From the NCBI GenBank assembly GCA_025355665.1, contig JANXZF010000138.1, positions 52,232 to 116,231 of the forward strand: 64,000 bases of DNA, read 5' to 3'. This stretch comes from Actinomycetes bacterium (GTDB taxonomy: Bacteria > Actinomycetota > Actinomycetes > Nanopelagicales > Nanopelagicaceae). This document shows positions 34,485-42,707 of the stretch, piece by piece. A program made the translations under genes and the position numbers. How positions within the stretch are numbered: position 1 is the first letter of the stretch; every line of letters starts with the position of its first letter. Under the pieces are notes generated by a model that worked only from the letters and a program-made list of their open reading frames with translations, searched no databases and had not been told where the DNA came from.

Positions 34485-35911
34485 TTTTGCGCTCAATAAA
34501 TCTGGAGATGAACTCGATCAATTTCATCAAGGAGGAGGAGCGAGGAGGCAAACCAAGTTCGCTTTTCTGGCCTTGGTGCGGGGCAAATGTCTCGTTGCTC
34601 GCGCTTTCATTCGGTGCCTTTTTTCTGGGATTTGGGATTTCATTCTCTCAAGTTTGCGTAGCCGCCTTCTTAAGTGTGGTGCTTTCATTTGTTCTTGTCG
34701 GCGTGAGTTCACTGGCCGGGAAAAAGTCCAATGCTCCAACGATGACACTTTCTCGGGCGGCCTTCGGGGTCCGCGGAAATATCGTTCCGGGTCTGCTTTC
34801 GTATTTGATCTTTGTCGGTTGGGAAACCGTGCTCGTTTCACTTGCGACTCTGGCTACGGAAACAATATTTGCCCGACTCGGGCATATGGATCACAACCTT
34901 GCACGAATAATTGGATTTGTTGTCGCTGTCAGTCTCACTGTCTTTGGTGGGGTACTCGGATTTCATGTAATCATGAAATTGCAGAAGTGGCTAACGATTG
35001 CTACCGCGGCAATGACGATTGGTTACATTGCTCTAACGGTTAACCACATTGACTGGAGCAAAGTCTCAGCGATTCATGGCGGAAGCTTCCAAGGTTTTAT
35101 TGGCGCAATTGTTTTCGGTGTAACTGGAGTTGGTTTGGGTTGGGTGAACTCTGCTGCCGACTACTCGCGTTACCTTCCTCGCAATACTTCAAGCAAGGCC
35201 GTAATTGGTTGGACAGTGTTCGGTTCTTCTCTCGTGCCGGTCATACTTATTGTTTATGGTTCATTACTTGCTGGAAGCAGTAAAGGGTTGAGGGATCAAA
35301 TATCGGCCGACCCAGTCGGCGCATTAACGACGATCCTGCCAACGTGGTACCTCATTCCATTCGCGATTGTCGCTGTCCTCGGTCTCATCGGCGGGGCCAT
35401 TCTTGATCTTTACTCATCCGGATTGGCGTTGGTCTCGATTGGGTTGCCAGTTCGTCGCCACGTTGCTGCCTCGATTGACGCCACGATCATGCTGTTCGGG
35501 ACGATCTACATCGTTTGGCACGCTTCCAATTTCATCGGACCCTTTCAAGGATTTTTGATCACCCTTGGTGTGCCTATCGCGGTCTGGTCTGCGATATTTG
35601 TTGCGGATGTCCTGATGCGAAGACGAGATTATGCCGAGGCCGAACTGTTCCAGCCGACTGGAAGATATGGTGCATGGAATGTGCGATCGATCGCGTTGAC
35701 GATTGGTGGTTCCATCATCGGCTGGGGATTCGTAACCAATCCATTCGCGTCCTGGCTCTCATGGCAAGGTTATTTCATGGGGGCTATAGGAGGCAAGACC
35801 GGCCCGTGGTCCGGTGCAAATGTAGGAGTGATTGTTGCCCTGTTTGTCGGTTTTGTCGGACATTTTCTTCTCGCCAGGCGTGCGATTAAGGCCCAAGAAG
35901 CGCATCTGTAG
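34481..35911 (+). CDS. NCS1-family purine/cytosine permease (CodB-like)
   Basis: 476-aa, 12-helix cation symporter of nucleobases or related compounds. After a 25-residue tail come FWPWCGANVSLLALSFGAFFLG (helix 1), the TMTLSRAAFGVRGN segment and VGLGWVNSAADYSRYLP, characteristic of NCS1. The ATG overlaps the Ehr small-subunit stop by 4 bp, so it is co-translated with that complex, an unexpected partner. It may bring in the substrate of the complex or be an incidental operon member. A later ATG (codon 10) is possible. Confidence 0.85.
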   Translation: MILRSINLEMNSINFIKEEERGGKPSSLFWPWCGANVSLLALSFGAFFLGFGISFSQVCVAAFLSVVLSFVLVGVSSLAGKKSNAPTMTLSRAAFGVRGNIVPGLLSYLIFVGWETVLVSLATLATETIFARLGHMDHNLARIIGFVVAVSLTVFGGVLGFHVIMKLQKWLTIATAAMTIGYIALTVNHIDWSKVSAIHGGSFQGFIGAIVFGVTGVGLGWVNSAADYSRYLPRNTSSKAVIGWTVFGSSLVPVILIVYGSLLAGSSKGLRDQISADPVGALTTILPTWYLIPFAIVAVLGLIGGAILDLYSSGLALVSIGLPVRRHVAASIDATIMLFGTIYIVWHASNFIGPFQGFLITLGVPIAVWSAIFVADVLMRRRDYAEAELFQPTGRYGAWNVRSIALTIGGSIIGWGFVTNPFASWLSWQGYFMGAIGGKTGPWSGANVGVIVALFVGFVGHFLLARRAIKAQEAHL

Positions 35912-35948
35912 CTCTTGAAAAGCGAAGTGAGTGGTGGACTCTCTTTGA

Positions 35949-36724
35949 ATGCCAACATTTACCGAACATGCAGAGGGTATGCCGTGCTGGATTGATGCCA
36001 GCGTAGCCACTAAAGAGCTTAGGGAAGCTCTTATAGATTTCTACAGTTCACTTTTTGGTTGGAGTTTCGATGTGGATGCACCCGAAACCGGTTTTTACTT
36101 GATCGCGCGCCACAATGGCAAAGCCGTTCTGGGTATCGGTGAGCAACCCGATGGCCAAGGTAGTTGGGTTACCTATTTTTCTACTTCAGATATACAGGCC
36201 GCTTGCAAAGTCGCCAGCGCCGAAGGAGGGCAAGTGTTCTTTCCTCCAATGCAAGTAATGGACGTTGGCTGGATGGCTCTTGTAATGGATCCGGCCGGTG
36301 TCGTTCACGGGTTGTGGCAGCCAATCACTTTTGCTGGATTTGAAGTGCAATATGAACCAAACACCCCTGGTTGGTTTGATCATTTTTCTCCGGATCCAGT
36401 TCGGGCGACCGCTTATTACGACAAAGTTCTCGGCAAAGACATTTCGCCATATTCTTTTGAAGGGATGACAATTTTGCAACGAGGTGACCAGTGGTTTGCA
36501 AGTTTGACGCCACGTGCGAGTTCGGAGAAACTTCCGCAGTGGACTCCAGTTTTCGTTGTAGATTCGCTGGATCGAACGAGCGAGAAAGTGCGCGCTCTTG
36601 GGGAACCGTAGTTGCAGAAAATCTTCCTGTTCCAGGAAGCGCCTTATCCGTCTACTTGGATCCTGTCGTTGGAAGTTATCTAACGGTTATGAAGTCTGGC
36701 GAGGCTACAAATTCAGGAAATTGA
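35949..36724 (+). pseudogene. Two-domain VOC/glyoxalase-like protein with a frameshift near the 3' end
   Basis: Two vicinal-oxygen-chelate repeats: GMPCWIDASV..FYSSLFGWSFD and GWFDHFSPDP..YYDKVLGKDIS, as in actinobacterial two-domain glyoxalase-like proteins. The reading frame stops at 36611 (220 aa), yet the expected last strands (GTVVAENLPVPG, VYLDPVVGSYL) follow at once in the +1 frame to 36724. Adding one G to the GGGG run at about 36599-36602 restores ALGGTVV and a 258-aa protein. Either a recent mutation or a sequencing error. Metal ligands: His/Glu positions are partly replaced, so activity is uncertain even when intact. Confidence 0.8.
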
Positions 36725-37708
36725 AAACTTCCGCAACATCGTTAACCCAACACATGCTGATATCAGTGCGGAGACTATTAATCCAGTCTTTATCTCTGAC
36801 AATTGTGATTGATTTGTGACAGCGAGATCTGCGATGAAGAGAGAAACCGTCAGGCCCATACCAGCCAACGCTGCCGCTCCAGAAATTTCTTTGATCGAAA
36901 GTGAATCGGGCAATTTTGCAAGTCGCAATTTGACGGACAGCCATGCAAATAATGTGATCCCAATCAGTTTGCCAACTACTCGTCCAACAATGATTCCCCT
37001 TGAGACGGGGGAAGAGAGAAGGTTGCCAAAATTGTGGAAATCGACCGAGATTCCAATATTGGCTAACACAAATATCGGAATAACTAGGTAACTGCTCCAA
37101 GGGTGAATAATGGAAATTAATCGATCAGTTGAAAAACTTCTTTTCGTGGGGAGTATCCAGGCCAAGAAGACAGCGCCAAATGTCGAAAGGACTCGCAAGG
37201 GGTTTAGTCCTGAGGAATAGAAAAAACCGATAACAAGCAGAGATCCAAAATCGTCTGCGATTGCCAGGGTGAGCAAGAAAATCTTTATTGCGGGATCGAT
37301 TTTCGAGCCGAGTAAGGCAAGGGCTCCAATCGAGAGTGCAATGTCGGTCGGCATTGGCACTGCCCAGCCATGTATCCCGGACCCGCCGTGATTTATCGTG
37401 ATGAATATCAACGCCGGAGTGAGCATTCCGCCAAATGCGGCGATAATTGGCAATGCTGCCGACTTAGGATTTCTCAAGTCGCCGTCTACAAATTCACGTT
37501 TTATCTCCAGCCCGACGAGGAAGAAGAAGATACTCATCAGGCCCTCGTTGATGAAACTTTGGCCGTGATGCCAAAAATTGGCATACGCGGAATGCATTGG
37601 CGAATTTGCAAATATCAGGGCGACGATGCATGAAATCACGAGCACGACGCCACCAGCGCTCTCGGTGGCGAAGAATTCGCGCATGCTTTGGGGGATTCTG
37701 CGAATCAT
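36713..37708 (-). CDS. nhaA: Na+/H+ antiporter NhaA
   Basis: 331-aa sodium/proton antiporter for pH and sodium homeostasis. Essential acidic residues are kept: PTDIALSIGALAL (equivalent of Asp133) and LAIADDFGSLLVI (Asp163/Asp164 pair). The sequence is shorter than the E. coli protein, mostly in loops. TAGTCT lies 6 nt before the ATG. The 3' end overlaps the restored VOC frame by 12 bp. Confidence 0.93.
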   Translation of the reverse strand: MIRRIPQSMREFFATESAGGVVLVISCIVALIFANSPMHSAYANFWHHGQSFINEGLMSIFFFLVGLEIKREFVDGDLRNPKSAALPIIAAFGGMLTPALIFITINHGGSGIHGWAVPMPTDIALSIGALALLGSKIDPAIKIFLLTLAIADDFGSLLVIGFFYSSGLNPLRVLSTFGAVFLAWILPTKRSFSTDRLISIIHPWSSYLVIPIFVLANIGISVDFHNFGNLLSSPVSRGIIVGRVVGKLIGITLFAWLSVKLRLAKLPDSLSIKEISGAAALAGMGLTVSLFIADLAVTNQSQLSEIKTGLIVSALISACVGLTMLRKFSIS

Positions 37709-37714
37709 GTCGCA

Positions 37715-37720
37715 AGACTA
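37715..37720 (-). promoter_or_regulatory. Leaderless -10 element of nhaA
   Basis: TAGTCT on the minus strand, 6 nt before the ATG. Confidence 0.6.
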
Positions 37721-37763
37721 TCTTCGCGGCCGATATTGCCGGCGCGGTGTCAGACAAAAAGGC

Positions 37764-37769
37764 TATCGT
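37764..37769 (+). promoter_or_regulatory. Leaderless -10 element of the MFS gene
   Basis: TATCGT, then GTCCCA, then ATG at 37776; it decides the start. Confidence 0.6.
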
Positions 37770-37775
37770 GTCCCA

Positions 37776-39020
37776 ATGCCAATGGAGCCGCGAAAGTCTC
37801 TTGCCAAGTTAAAGAACGCCGCGATCCCCAAAGAAAGTGCTATTCGCATTCTTAGCCTCGCGACTTTGATTAATACTTTCGGCAACGGCTTATTCATGAC
37901 CGTGGAGGTTATTTACTTCACTTTCTATGTGGGGCTTTCAGCGGCTCAAGTGGGCTTAGGGCTTTCCCTGGGTGGTGCAGTCTCGCTCTTGTTCAATATC
38001 CCAGCCGGTCACCTTGCAGACAGACTTGGGCCCAGAGATATCACGGCGATCGCCTATGCCGGCGAGGGAGTTGCACTTGCAAGTTTCGTTTTCATTCACT
38101 CATTCATTCCGTTTCTCTTTCTTTCGTTGGCATTGGGAGCAGTTGGGGCCACTGGTCAAACCTTGCGAATGGCGACGATCGCCAAATTCGGAGTAGGTGA
38201 AGAACGAGTCCGCATCCGTGCTTACACTCGTGCGGTCACAAACTTAGGTATCGGACTAGGCGCCATATTTGCCGGAGTTGCTCTAGCAATCAATACAAGA
38301 ACTGCTTACGTGTCGATGTTGCTTTTAGATGCCGCAACCTTCTTTATCGCCGCACTTGTCTGGAGACGTTTGCCTTATGTCGCACCCACTGTTGGCAAAG
38401 GCGAGCCTTTTAGCTTCGTGGCGCTAAAGGACAAGAAATATGTCGCAGCGACTTTGCTCAATGGGGTCATGACATTGCATTTCGTCATTCAGAACGTGGC
38501 CATACCGCTTTGGGTGGTTCATGAGACCAAAGCGCCAAGATGGTGGGTAGCCGTGTTGATGCTGGTCAACACTATTTCCGTAGTCCTTTTTCAAGTCCGT
38601 GCAAGCAAGGGCTCAGGAGATGTGAAGGCGGGGGCGCGAATGTATGCCCGCGCGGGATATCTGGTCGCTGCAGCTTGCATTCTGTATGCCCTGGCGGCGG
38701 GAGCATCCAAAATCCTCGCTTGTGTAATTTTGGTTGTCGCTGCTCTTGTTCATGTTGCTGGAGAACTCATCGGTTCTGCTGGATCTTGGAGTATTGGATT
38801 TGGGCTGGCGAACCAAAATCATCAGGGCCAATATCAAGGCGTTTATTCGATGGGTTTTGGATTGGGAGGCGCAGTCGGTCCGACCGTTGTAACTGCTCTT
38901 GCAATTGGCATGGGGAAGGTCGGCTGGGTAATTCTCGCTTCTATTTTTCTTACGACGGGCGTGCTTATGCGTCGTCTTGTAACTGGAGCCTGGATGGCAA
39001 AGAGTTCAAAACCTATTTAG
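37776..39020 (+). CDS. MFS transporter
   Basis: 414-aa major-facilitator protein with 12 predicted helices and the motif-A loop GHLADRLGPRDI after helix 2. Substrate unknown; resembles efflux-type members. The track start at 37578 lies inside nhaA; the ATG at 37776 (MPMEPRKSLAKL) gives a normal cytoplasmic tail before helix 1 and sits 6 nt after TATCGT. Ends in a 4-bp overlap with the convergent DUF2867 gene. Confidence 0.87.
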   Translation: MPMEPRKSLAKLKNAAIPKESAIRILSLATLINTFGNGLFMTVEVIYFTFYVGLSAAQVGLGLSLGGAVSLLFNIPAGHLADRLGPRDITAIAYAGEGVALASFVFIHSFIPFLFLSLALGAVGATGQTLRMATIAKFGVGEERVRIRAYTRAVTNLGIGLGAIFAGVALAINTRTAYVSMLLLDAATFFIAALVWRRLPYVAPTVGKGEPFSFVALKDKKYVAATLLNGVMTLHFVIQNVAIPLWVVHETKAPRWWVAVLMLVNTISVVLFQVRASKGSGDVKAGARMYARAGYLVAAACILYALAAGASKILACVILVVAALVHVAGELIGSAGSWSIGFGLANQNHQGQYQGVYSMGFGLGGAVGPTVVTALAIGMGKVGWVILASIFLTTGVLMRRLVTGAWMAKSSKPI

Positions 39021-40528
39021 TCTTTTCCTTGGTCATGCCTTGGCGATAAATTTTCTGCAGCGTGAGCGATATTTCTTTGCATGCCACCGAAGACAAGGCC
39101 ATGAAAGGGGTAAATCATTATCCAATAGAGACCACCGGTTGGTCCGATGGGATGAAAGAGGGCACGCTGTCTGAAAATTGTTCGCCCTCGCGTGTCTGTA
39201 TCAACGATAAGTTCGAGCCATGCAAGTCCAGGCAGGCGCATCTCAGCCCGAAGTCTGAGTAGATGGCTCTCTTCAATATCTTCAACTCTCCACCAATCGA
39301 GTGCATCGCCCACCACGAGGTCAAAAGGATCTCGTCGACCTCGACGAAGTCCTGGTCCACCCACAAAGCGATCAAGCAGCCCGCGAGTCCACCACCCTAA
39401 TCGCCATGAATACCAGCCATGTTCACCGCCAATGCCTTTAATGATGTGCCACAGTTGATCAGGCGATGCACGCACTATGCGTTCGCGTTCATCAACGTAA
39501 AGCGACCCTCCTGCCCAATCAGGGTCGCCAGGCAACGGATCACTTGGTGCCCCCGCCGTTGTCGCGGACGACCACGAAGTTGTAACCCGGCGATCTTGAA
39601 TTCGCTGAAGCGCGAGTTCTACTGCCTTTTCGAAGGTGGTGAGGCTCTCTTTGGGATCGGCAACGTATTCGGCGATGTCATGTTCTTTGCAGATGACTTC
39701 GTTCACAAGACTTTGCATCAGGGGTTTTGCAATGCGTTTTGGCACTGGAGTGACCAAGCCGACCCAGTGGCTTGATAACGATGGAGTCAACAGGGGGAGC
39801 GCGAGTATTCGGCGTGGCTTTAAACCAGCTACTTTTGCATATCGAAGCATCATCTGTCGGTATGTGAAAACATCCGGCCCGCCAATATCAAATCCTCGAT
39901 TTATATTGGGTGGCATCGACGCAGAACCAACGAGATAGTGAAGGACGTCTCTCACTGCGATGGGTTGAATTTTGCTGTCGACCCAGTGTGGGGTGATCAT
40001 GATTGGCAAGCGTTCCGTCAAATATCGAAGCATCTCGAAAGACAAGGATCCGGAGCCGATAATGACGGCTGCCCGCAGCACAGTGGTCGGGACTCCACTT
40101 GCTAACAGGATTTCGCCCACTTCTTTCCGCGATTTTAAATGGCGACTCAATTCTTCAGCTTTTGGATAGAGGCCACCCAAGTAGACAATGCGGTCGATGT
40201 GACACGCGTAAGCGGCGGCAGCAAAATTATGTGCATTGGTGTGATCGAGCGATTCAAATGAGGCTCCCGCACCCATGGAGTGAATGAGGTAGTACGCAAC
40301 ATTGACGTTATAGAGTGCACGAACCAGGCTGGCTGGATCTGCGGCATCGCCTTGAACGATCTCTACTCGGGAACTCCATTCTCGGTCAGCCAGTTGTCGC
40401 GGTTGACGAACCATGACTCGAACTTTGAAACCGGCCGCCAGCAGCTCAGGGACTAATCGGCCACCGATGTACCCGGTCGCACCGGTCACGAGAACTAGCA
40501 GCGGATTGGTTGAAACATTCTCTGTCAT
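39017..40528 (-). CDS. NAD-dependent epimerase-like protein fused to DUF2867
   Basis: 503 aa. Residues 10-300 are an extended/atypical SDR domain with VTGATGYIGGRLVPELLAAG (NAD(P) binding) and YLIHSMGAG where the usual YxxxK is not evident, so redox chemistry is doubtful. Residues 340-495 are DUF2867 (GWYSWRLGWWTRGLLDRFVGG, FRQRALFHPIGPTGGLYW), a SRPBCC-like ligand-binding region. Such fusions are common in actinobacteria and remain uncharacterised. The ATG at 40528 lies 7 bp after the Rrf2 stop, so it belongs to the Rrf2 transcript and might respond to the same redox signal. Confidence 0.82.
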   Translation of the reverse strand: MTENVSTNPLLVLVTGATGYIGGRLVPELLAAGFKVRVMVRQPRQLADREWSSRVEIVQGDAADPASLVRALYNVNVAYYLIHSMGAGASFESLDHTNAHNFAAAAYACHIDRIVYLGGLYPKAEELSRHLKSRKEVGEILLASGVPTTVLRAAVIIGSGSLSFEMLRYLTERLPIMITPHWVDSKIQPIAVRDVLHYLVGSASMPPNINRGFDIGGPDVFTYRQMMLRYAKVAGLKPRRILALPLLTPSLSSHWVGLVTPVPKRIAKPLMQSLVNEVICKEHDIAEYVADPKESLTTFEKAVELALQRIQDRRVTTSWSSATTAGAPSDPLPGDPDWAGGSLYVDERERIVRASPDQLWHIIKGIGGEHGWYSWRLGWWTRGLLDRFVGGPGLRRGRRDPFDLVVGDALDWWRVEDIEESHLLRLRAEMRLPGLAWLELIVDTDTRGRTIFRQRALFHPIGPTGGLYWIMIYPFHGLVFGGMQRNIAHAAENLSPRHDQGKD

Positions 40529-40535
40529 TACCGAC

Positions 40536-41024
40536 TTACTTCTTGAGAAGTTGGATTGCTTTCGGTCGATGAGACTCCTCAGGCATTGGGAAAGTATTTG
40601 TTTCGAGGGCTTTATCGTTTTCAACTAACTTAGCCAGAGTGACTTTCCCGAGCGTTTCGCGGAATGCTGAAATGGAATCGCTCCAAATCCAGTGAAGTGG
40701 GCACACGAAATCCCACGTGCAGGGTCCGTCTTGAAGTGCACAGCGCTCGGCCTTAAGGGGCCCTTCTCCAGCTTCAACAACTTCAAGCATGGAGATTTCC
40801 TCGGGTGGCCGGGTCAGACGGTATCCACCGTCTTTGCCGGCCTTGGATTCGGCGATATTGGCCCGAACTAGCTCAGCAAGGATTTGGGAGGCAAAAGTCT
40901 GCGGGACCTTCATGCGTGCCACGACTTCGCGAATCTTTCGGTATTCGCCAGTTTCGTACGACCAGGCAAGGCAGAGTGCCGAGAGAACCACATAATTCCC
41001 GCGCTTGGAGAGAGTCATGTTCAT
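40536..41024 (-). CDS. Rrf2-family regulator with three-Cys Fe-S site
   Basis: 162-aa winged-helix regulator (residues 1-75: MNMTLSKRGNYVVLSALCLA, TFASQILAELVRANI, GGYRLTRPPEEIS). Cys95, Cys102 and Cys108 (RCALQDGPC-TWDFVC) have the C-x6-C-x5-C spacing of Fe-S members such as NsrR and RsrR, so it should sense redox state, NO or cluster supply. ATG at 41024 is 6 nt after a perfect TATACT, so leaderless; the track start (41039) would lie within that -10 box. Divergent from the polyferredoxin gene, which it probably controls. Confidence 0.9.
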   Translation of the reverse strand: MNMTLSKRGNYVVLSALCLAWSYETGEYRKIREVVARMKVPQTFASQILAELVRANIAESKAGKDGGYRLTRPPEEISMLEVVEAGEGPLKAERCALQDGPCTWDFVCPLHWIWSDSISAFRETLGKVTLAKLVENDKALETNTFPMPEESHRPKAIQLLKK

Positions 41025-41030
41025 GTCAAA

Positions 41031-41036
41031 AGTATA
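41031..41036 (-). promoter_or_regulatory. Leaderless -10 element of the Rrf2 gene
   Basis: TATACT on the minus strand, 6 nt before the ATG. Confidence 0.65.
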
Positions 41037-41060
41037 CATAGATTCACAGCGTTTACGTAT

Positions 41061-41071
41061 AGTAAGTTACT
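41061..41071. promoter_or_regulatory. Candidate Rrf2 operator AGTAA-g-TTACT
   Basis: Inverted repeat of 5 bp arms between the divergent promoters, touching the first base of the polyferredoxin -35 box; TATAGT also repeats on each side (41059 and 41077). Confidence 0.4.
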
Positions 41072-41099
41072 TGACATATAGTGACGTGCCCAACATACT
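41071..41099 (+). promoter_or_regulatory. Promoter of the polyferredoxin-flavoprotein operon
   Basis: TTGACA (41071-41076), exact 17-bp spacer, CATACT (41094-41099); leader of about 30 nt with AGGAGAGGAAA before the ATG. Confidence 0.7.
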
Positions 41100-41136
41100 T
41101 CCGATTATTGGGGAATCCCTAGGAGAGGAAATTCTG

Positions 41137-42696
41137 ATGCCCATGGTCGGAGAGCAAAACAAAGTGGCCGCTCCACGAGAACTGCCAGTAATCCAAATTC
41201 ATTTGAGGCCGCAGGAAAGAGAAGGTGTCGGGGATCACTTTTTAGAGTCGGATCCGAAAAAGGGCTTGGAACTGACTAAATATCCTCGGGTTGCGAAGCT
41301 ACTTCAAGATCGCAAATTTCAATTCCTAACAATTGTTCCTAATCAACTCATATTCTGGTTTGTAATTCTCATTGGCTTTGTTGGCACAGCTGATCCAGGC
41401 TTGAACTTCGGAACGGCAATCACATGGTACATCTGGTTTGCTCTTGTTTTTGTCTTAATGGTGGTCGTTGGTCGTGCGTGGTGCCTCATGTGCCCATTTG
41501 GGGGTTTTGGCGAATGGATTCAACGAAAAACTTTCTGGAAAAGAACTCAATCACGCCTGGGCCTTGGATTGAAATTTCCAGACCGAGTTGCTCAGTATGG
41601 ATTCTTAACGTCAATCGGTGCCTTCGTGCTTTTGACTTGGCTCGAAGAATTTTTCAACATTGCCGGCCCAGGAAATCCAACGGCGACGAGTTATATGGTC
41701 CTTGGAATTGTTGCAAGCGCGCTTCTTTTCTTTCTGGTTTTTGAGCGACGGACGTTCTGCCGATATGTCTGTCCACTCTCTGGTCTGATCGGCACCGTCG
41801 GCTCAATGGGTATGGCTGCTGGTTTTCGGACAAGAGACAGAGAGGTTTGTCTTACCTGTGAGACCAAAGATTGTATGCGCGGTGGCGAAAATGGTTATGG
41901 CTGTCCTTGGTACACATGGCCGGGAAGTGCGGACTCCAATGCGGCATGTGGATTGTGCAGCGAATGCTTCAAAGGTTGTCCATCCGGAAATATTGGACTT
42001 TATGTTCAACGTCCAATGACATCTGTTATTGCTCCGACGCGTCGACGCGCGGACATTGCTTGGGCGGTCGCGATTTTGTGGGGCTTGGTTATGTATCAGC
42101 AAGTAAATGCGTTACCTGCGTACGCGACGATCGATGATTGGCTGAACAAGCACATGAATTTTCCTCAGTATCCAAATCCAGTGGATTACTTAGCGATCAT
42201 TGGCGGAGTTACCTTATTGATGGCGGGATTAGTTGGAATTATTACGAAATTCTTTGCCGCCCATGACCTTGTTGTTCCAAACGGCGGCGAAAGTTTTCTG
42301 AGTAAGACGAGTAGATTCCGGGCGTTCTTTCTCCCACTTATGTATGGCTTGATCCCTGTCGTTGGATCGGATTATTTCGCTCGGCAGATGCCTAAATTGT
42401 TTAAGCATGCGACGCGTATAGTTCCGGCAGTCGGCCATCTATTCGGAGCGGGCTCATCCTCGTCGACCCTATACAAGACAACAATTCTTAGCGATCCCTC
42501 GATCGTTAAAGCGCAAGTGCTTGTTATTGCATTGGGAACTTTGGCGGCAATGTGGGCAAGTTGGCGAATCGCCAAGCGAGATCTTGTTCCACTCACTGAC
42601 TTCCGACAGGGAATTCAAGTTGCGGCGGTTTCTCTAGCCGCCGCTTGTGGACTGATCGCAAGCGTTTTGTATGTATTAATGAGCGCGGCCGACTAA
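41137..42696 (+). CDS. Membrane polyferredoxin, NapH/NosR/CcoG-like
   Basis: 519-aa membrane protein with about eight helices and Fe-S motifs. Two membrane-boundary CxxCP/CxxxCP motifs (AWCLMCPFGGFG; TFCRYVCPLSG) are typical of NapH/NosR proteins. A cytoplasmic ferredoxin region between helices has VCLTCETKDC and ACGLCSECFKGCPSG, enough Cys for two 4Fe-4S clusters. The family passes electrons between the quinone pool and soluble or periplasmic partners. No nitrate or nitrous-oxide reductase genes are present, so the partner is presumably the flavoprotein 11 bp downstream. ATG at 41137 has a strong ribosome-binding site; the track start at 41005 lies inside the promoter region. Confidence 0.83.
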   Translation: MPMVGEQNKVAAPRELPVIQIHLRPQEREGVGDHFLESDPKKGLELTKYPRVAKLLQDRKFQFLTIVPNQLIFWFVILIGFVGTADPGLNFGTAITWYIWFALVFVLMVVVGRAWCLMCPFGGFGEWIQRKTFWKRTQSRLGLGLKFPDRVAQYGFLTSIGAFVLLTWLEEFFNIAGPGNPTATSYMVLGIVASALLFFLVFERRTFCRYVCPLSGLIGTVGSMGMAAGFRTRDREVCLTCETKDCMRGGENGYGCPWYTWPGSADSNAACGLCSECFKGCPSGNIGLYVQRPMTSVIAPTRRRADIAWAVAILWGLVMYQQVNALPAYATIDDWLNKHMNFPQYPNPVDYLAIIGGVTLLMAGLVGIITKFFAAHDLVVPNGGESFLSKTSRFRAFFLPLMYGLIPVVGSDYFARQMPKLFKHATRIVPAVGHLFGAGSSSSTLYKTTILSDPSIVKAQVLVIALGTLAAMWASWRIAKRDLVPLTDFRQGIQVAAVSLAAACGLIASVLYVLMSAAD

Positions 42697-42707
42697 GGAG
42701 AAATCAG

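Noticed and set aside
36491-36724. Independent 77-aa ORF
   Set aside because: Its second half is the displaced C-terminus of the frameshifted VOC protein.
41005-41136. Extended N-terminus of the polyferredoxin
   Set aside because: It overlaps the Rrf2 start and the promoter; the ATG at 41137 has a strong ribosome-binding site.
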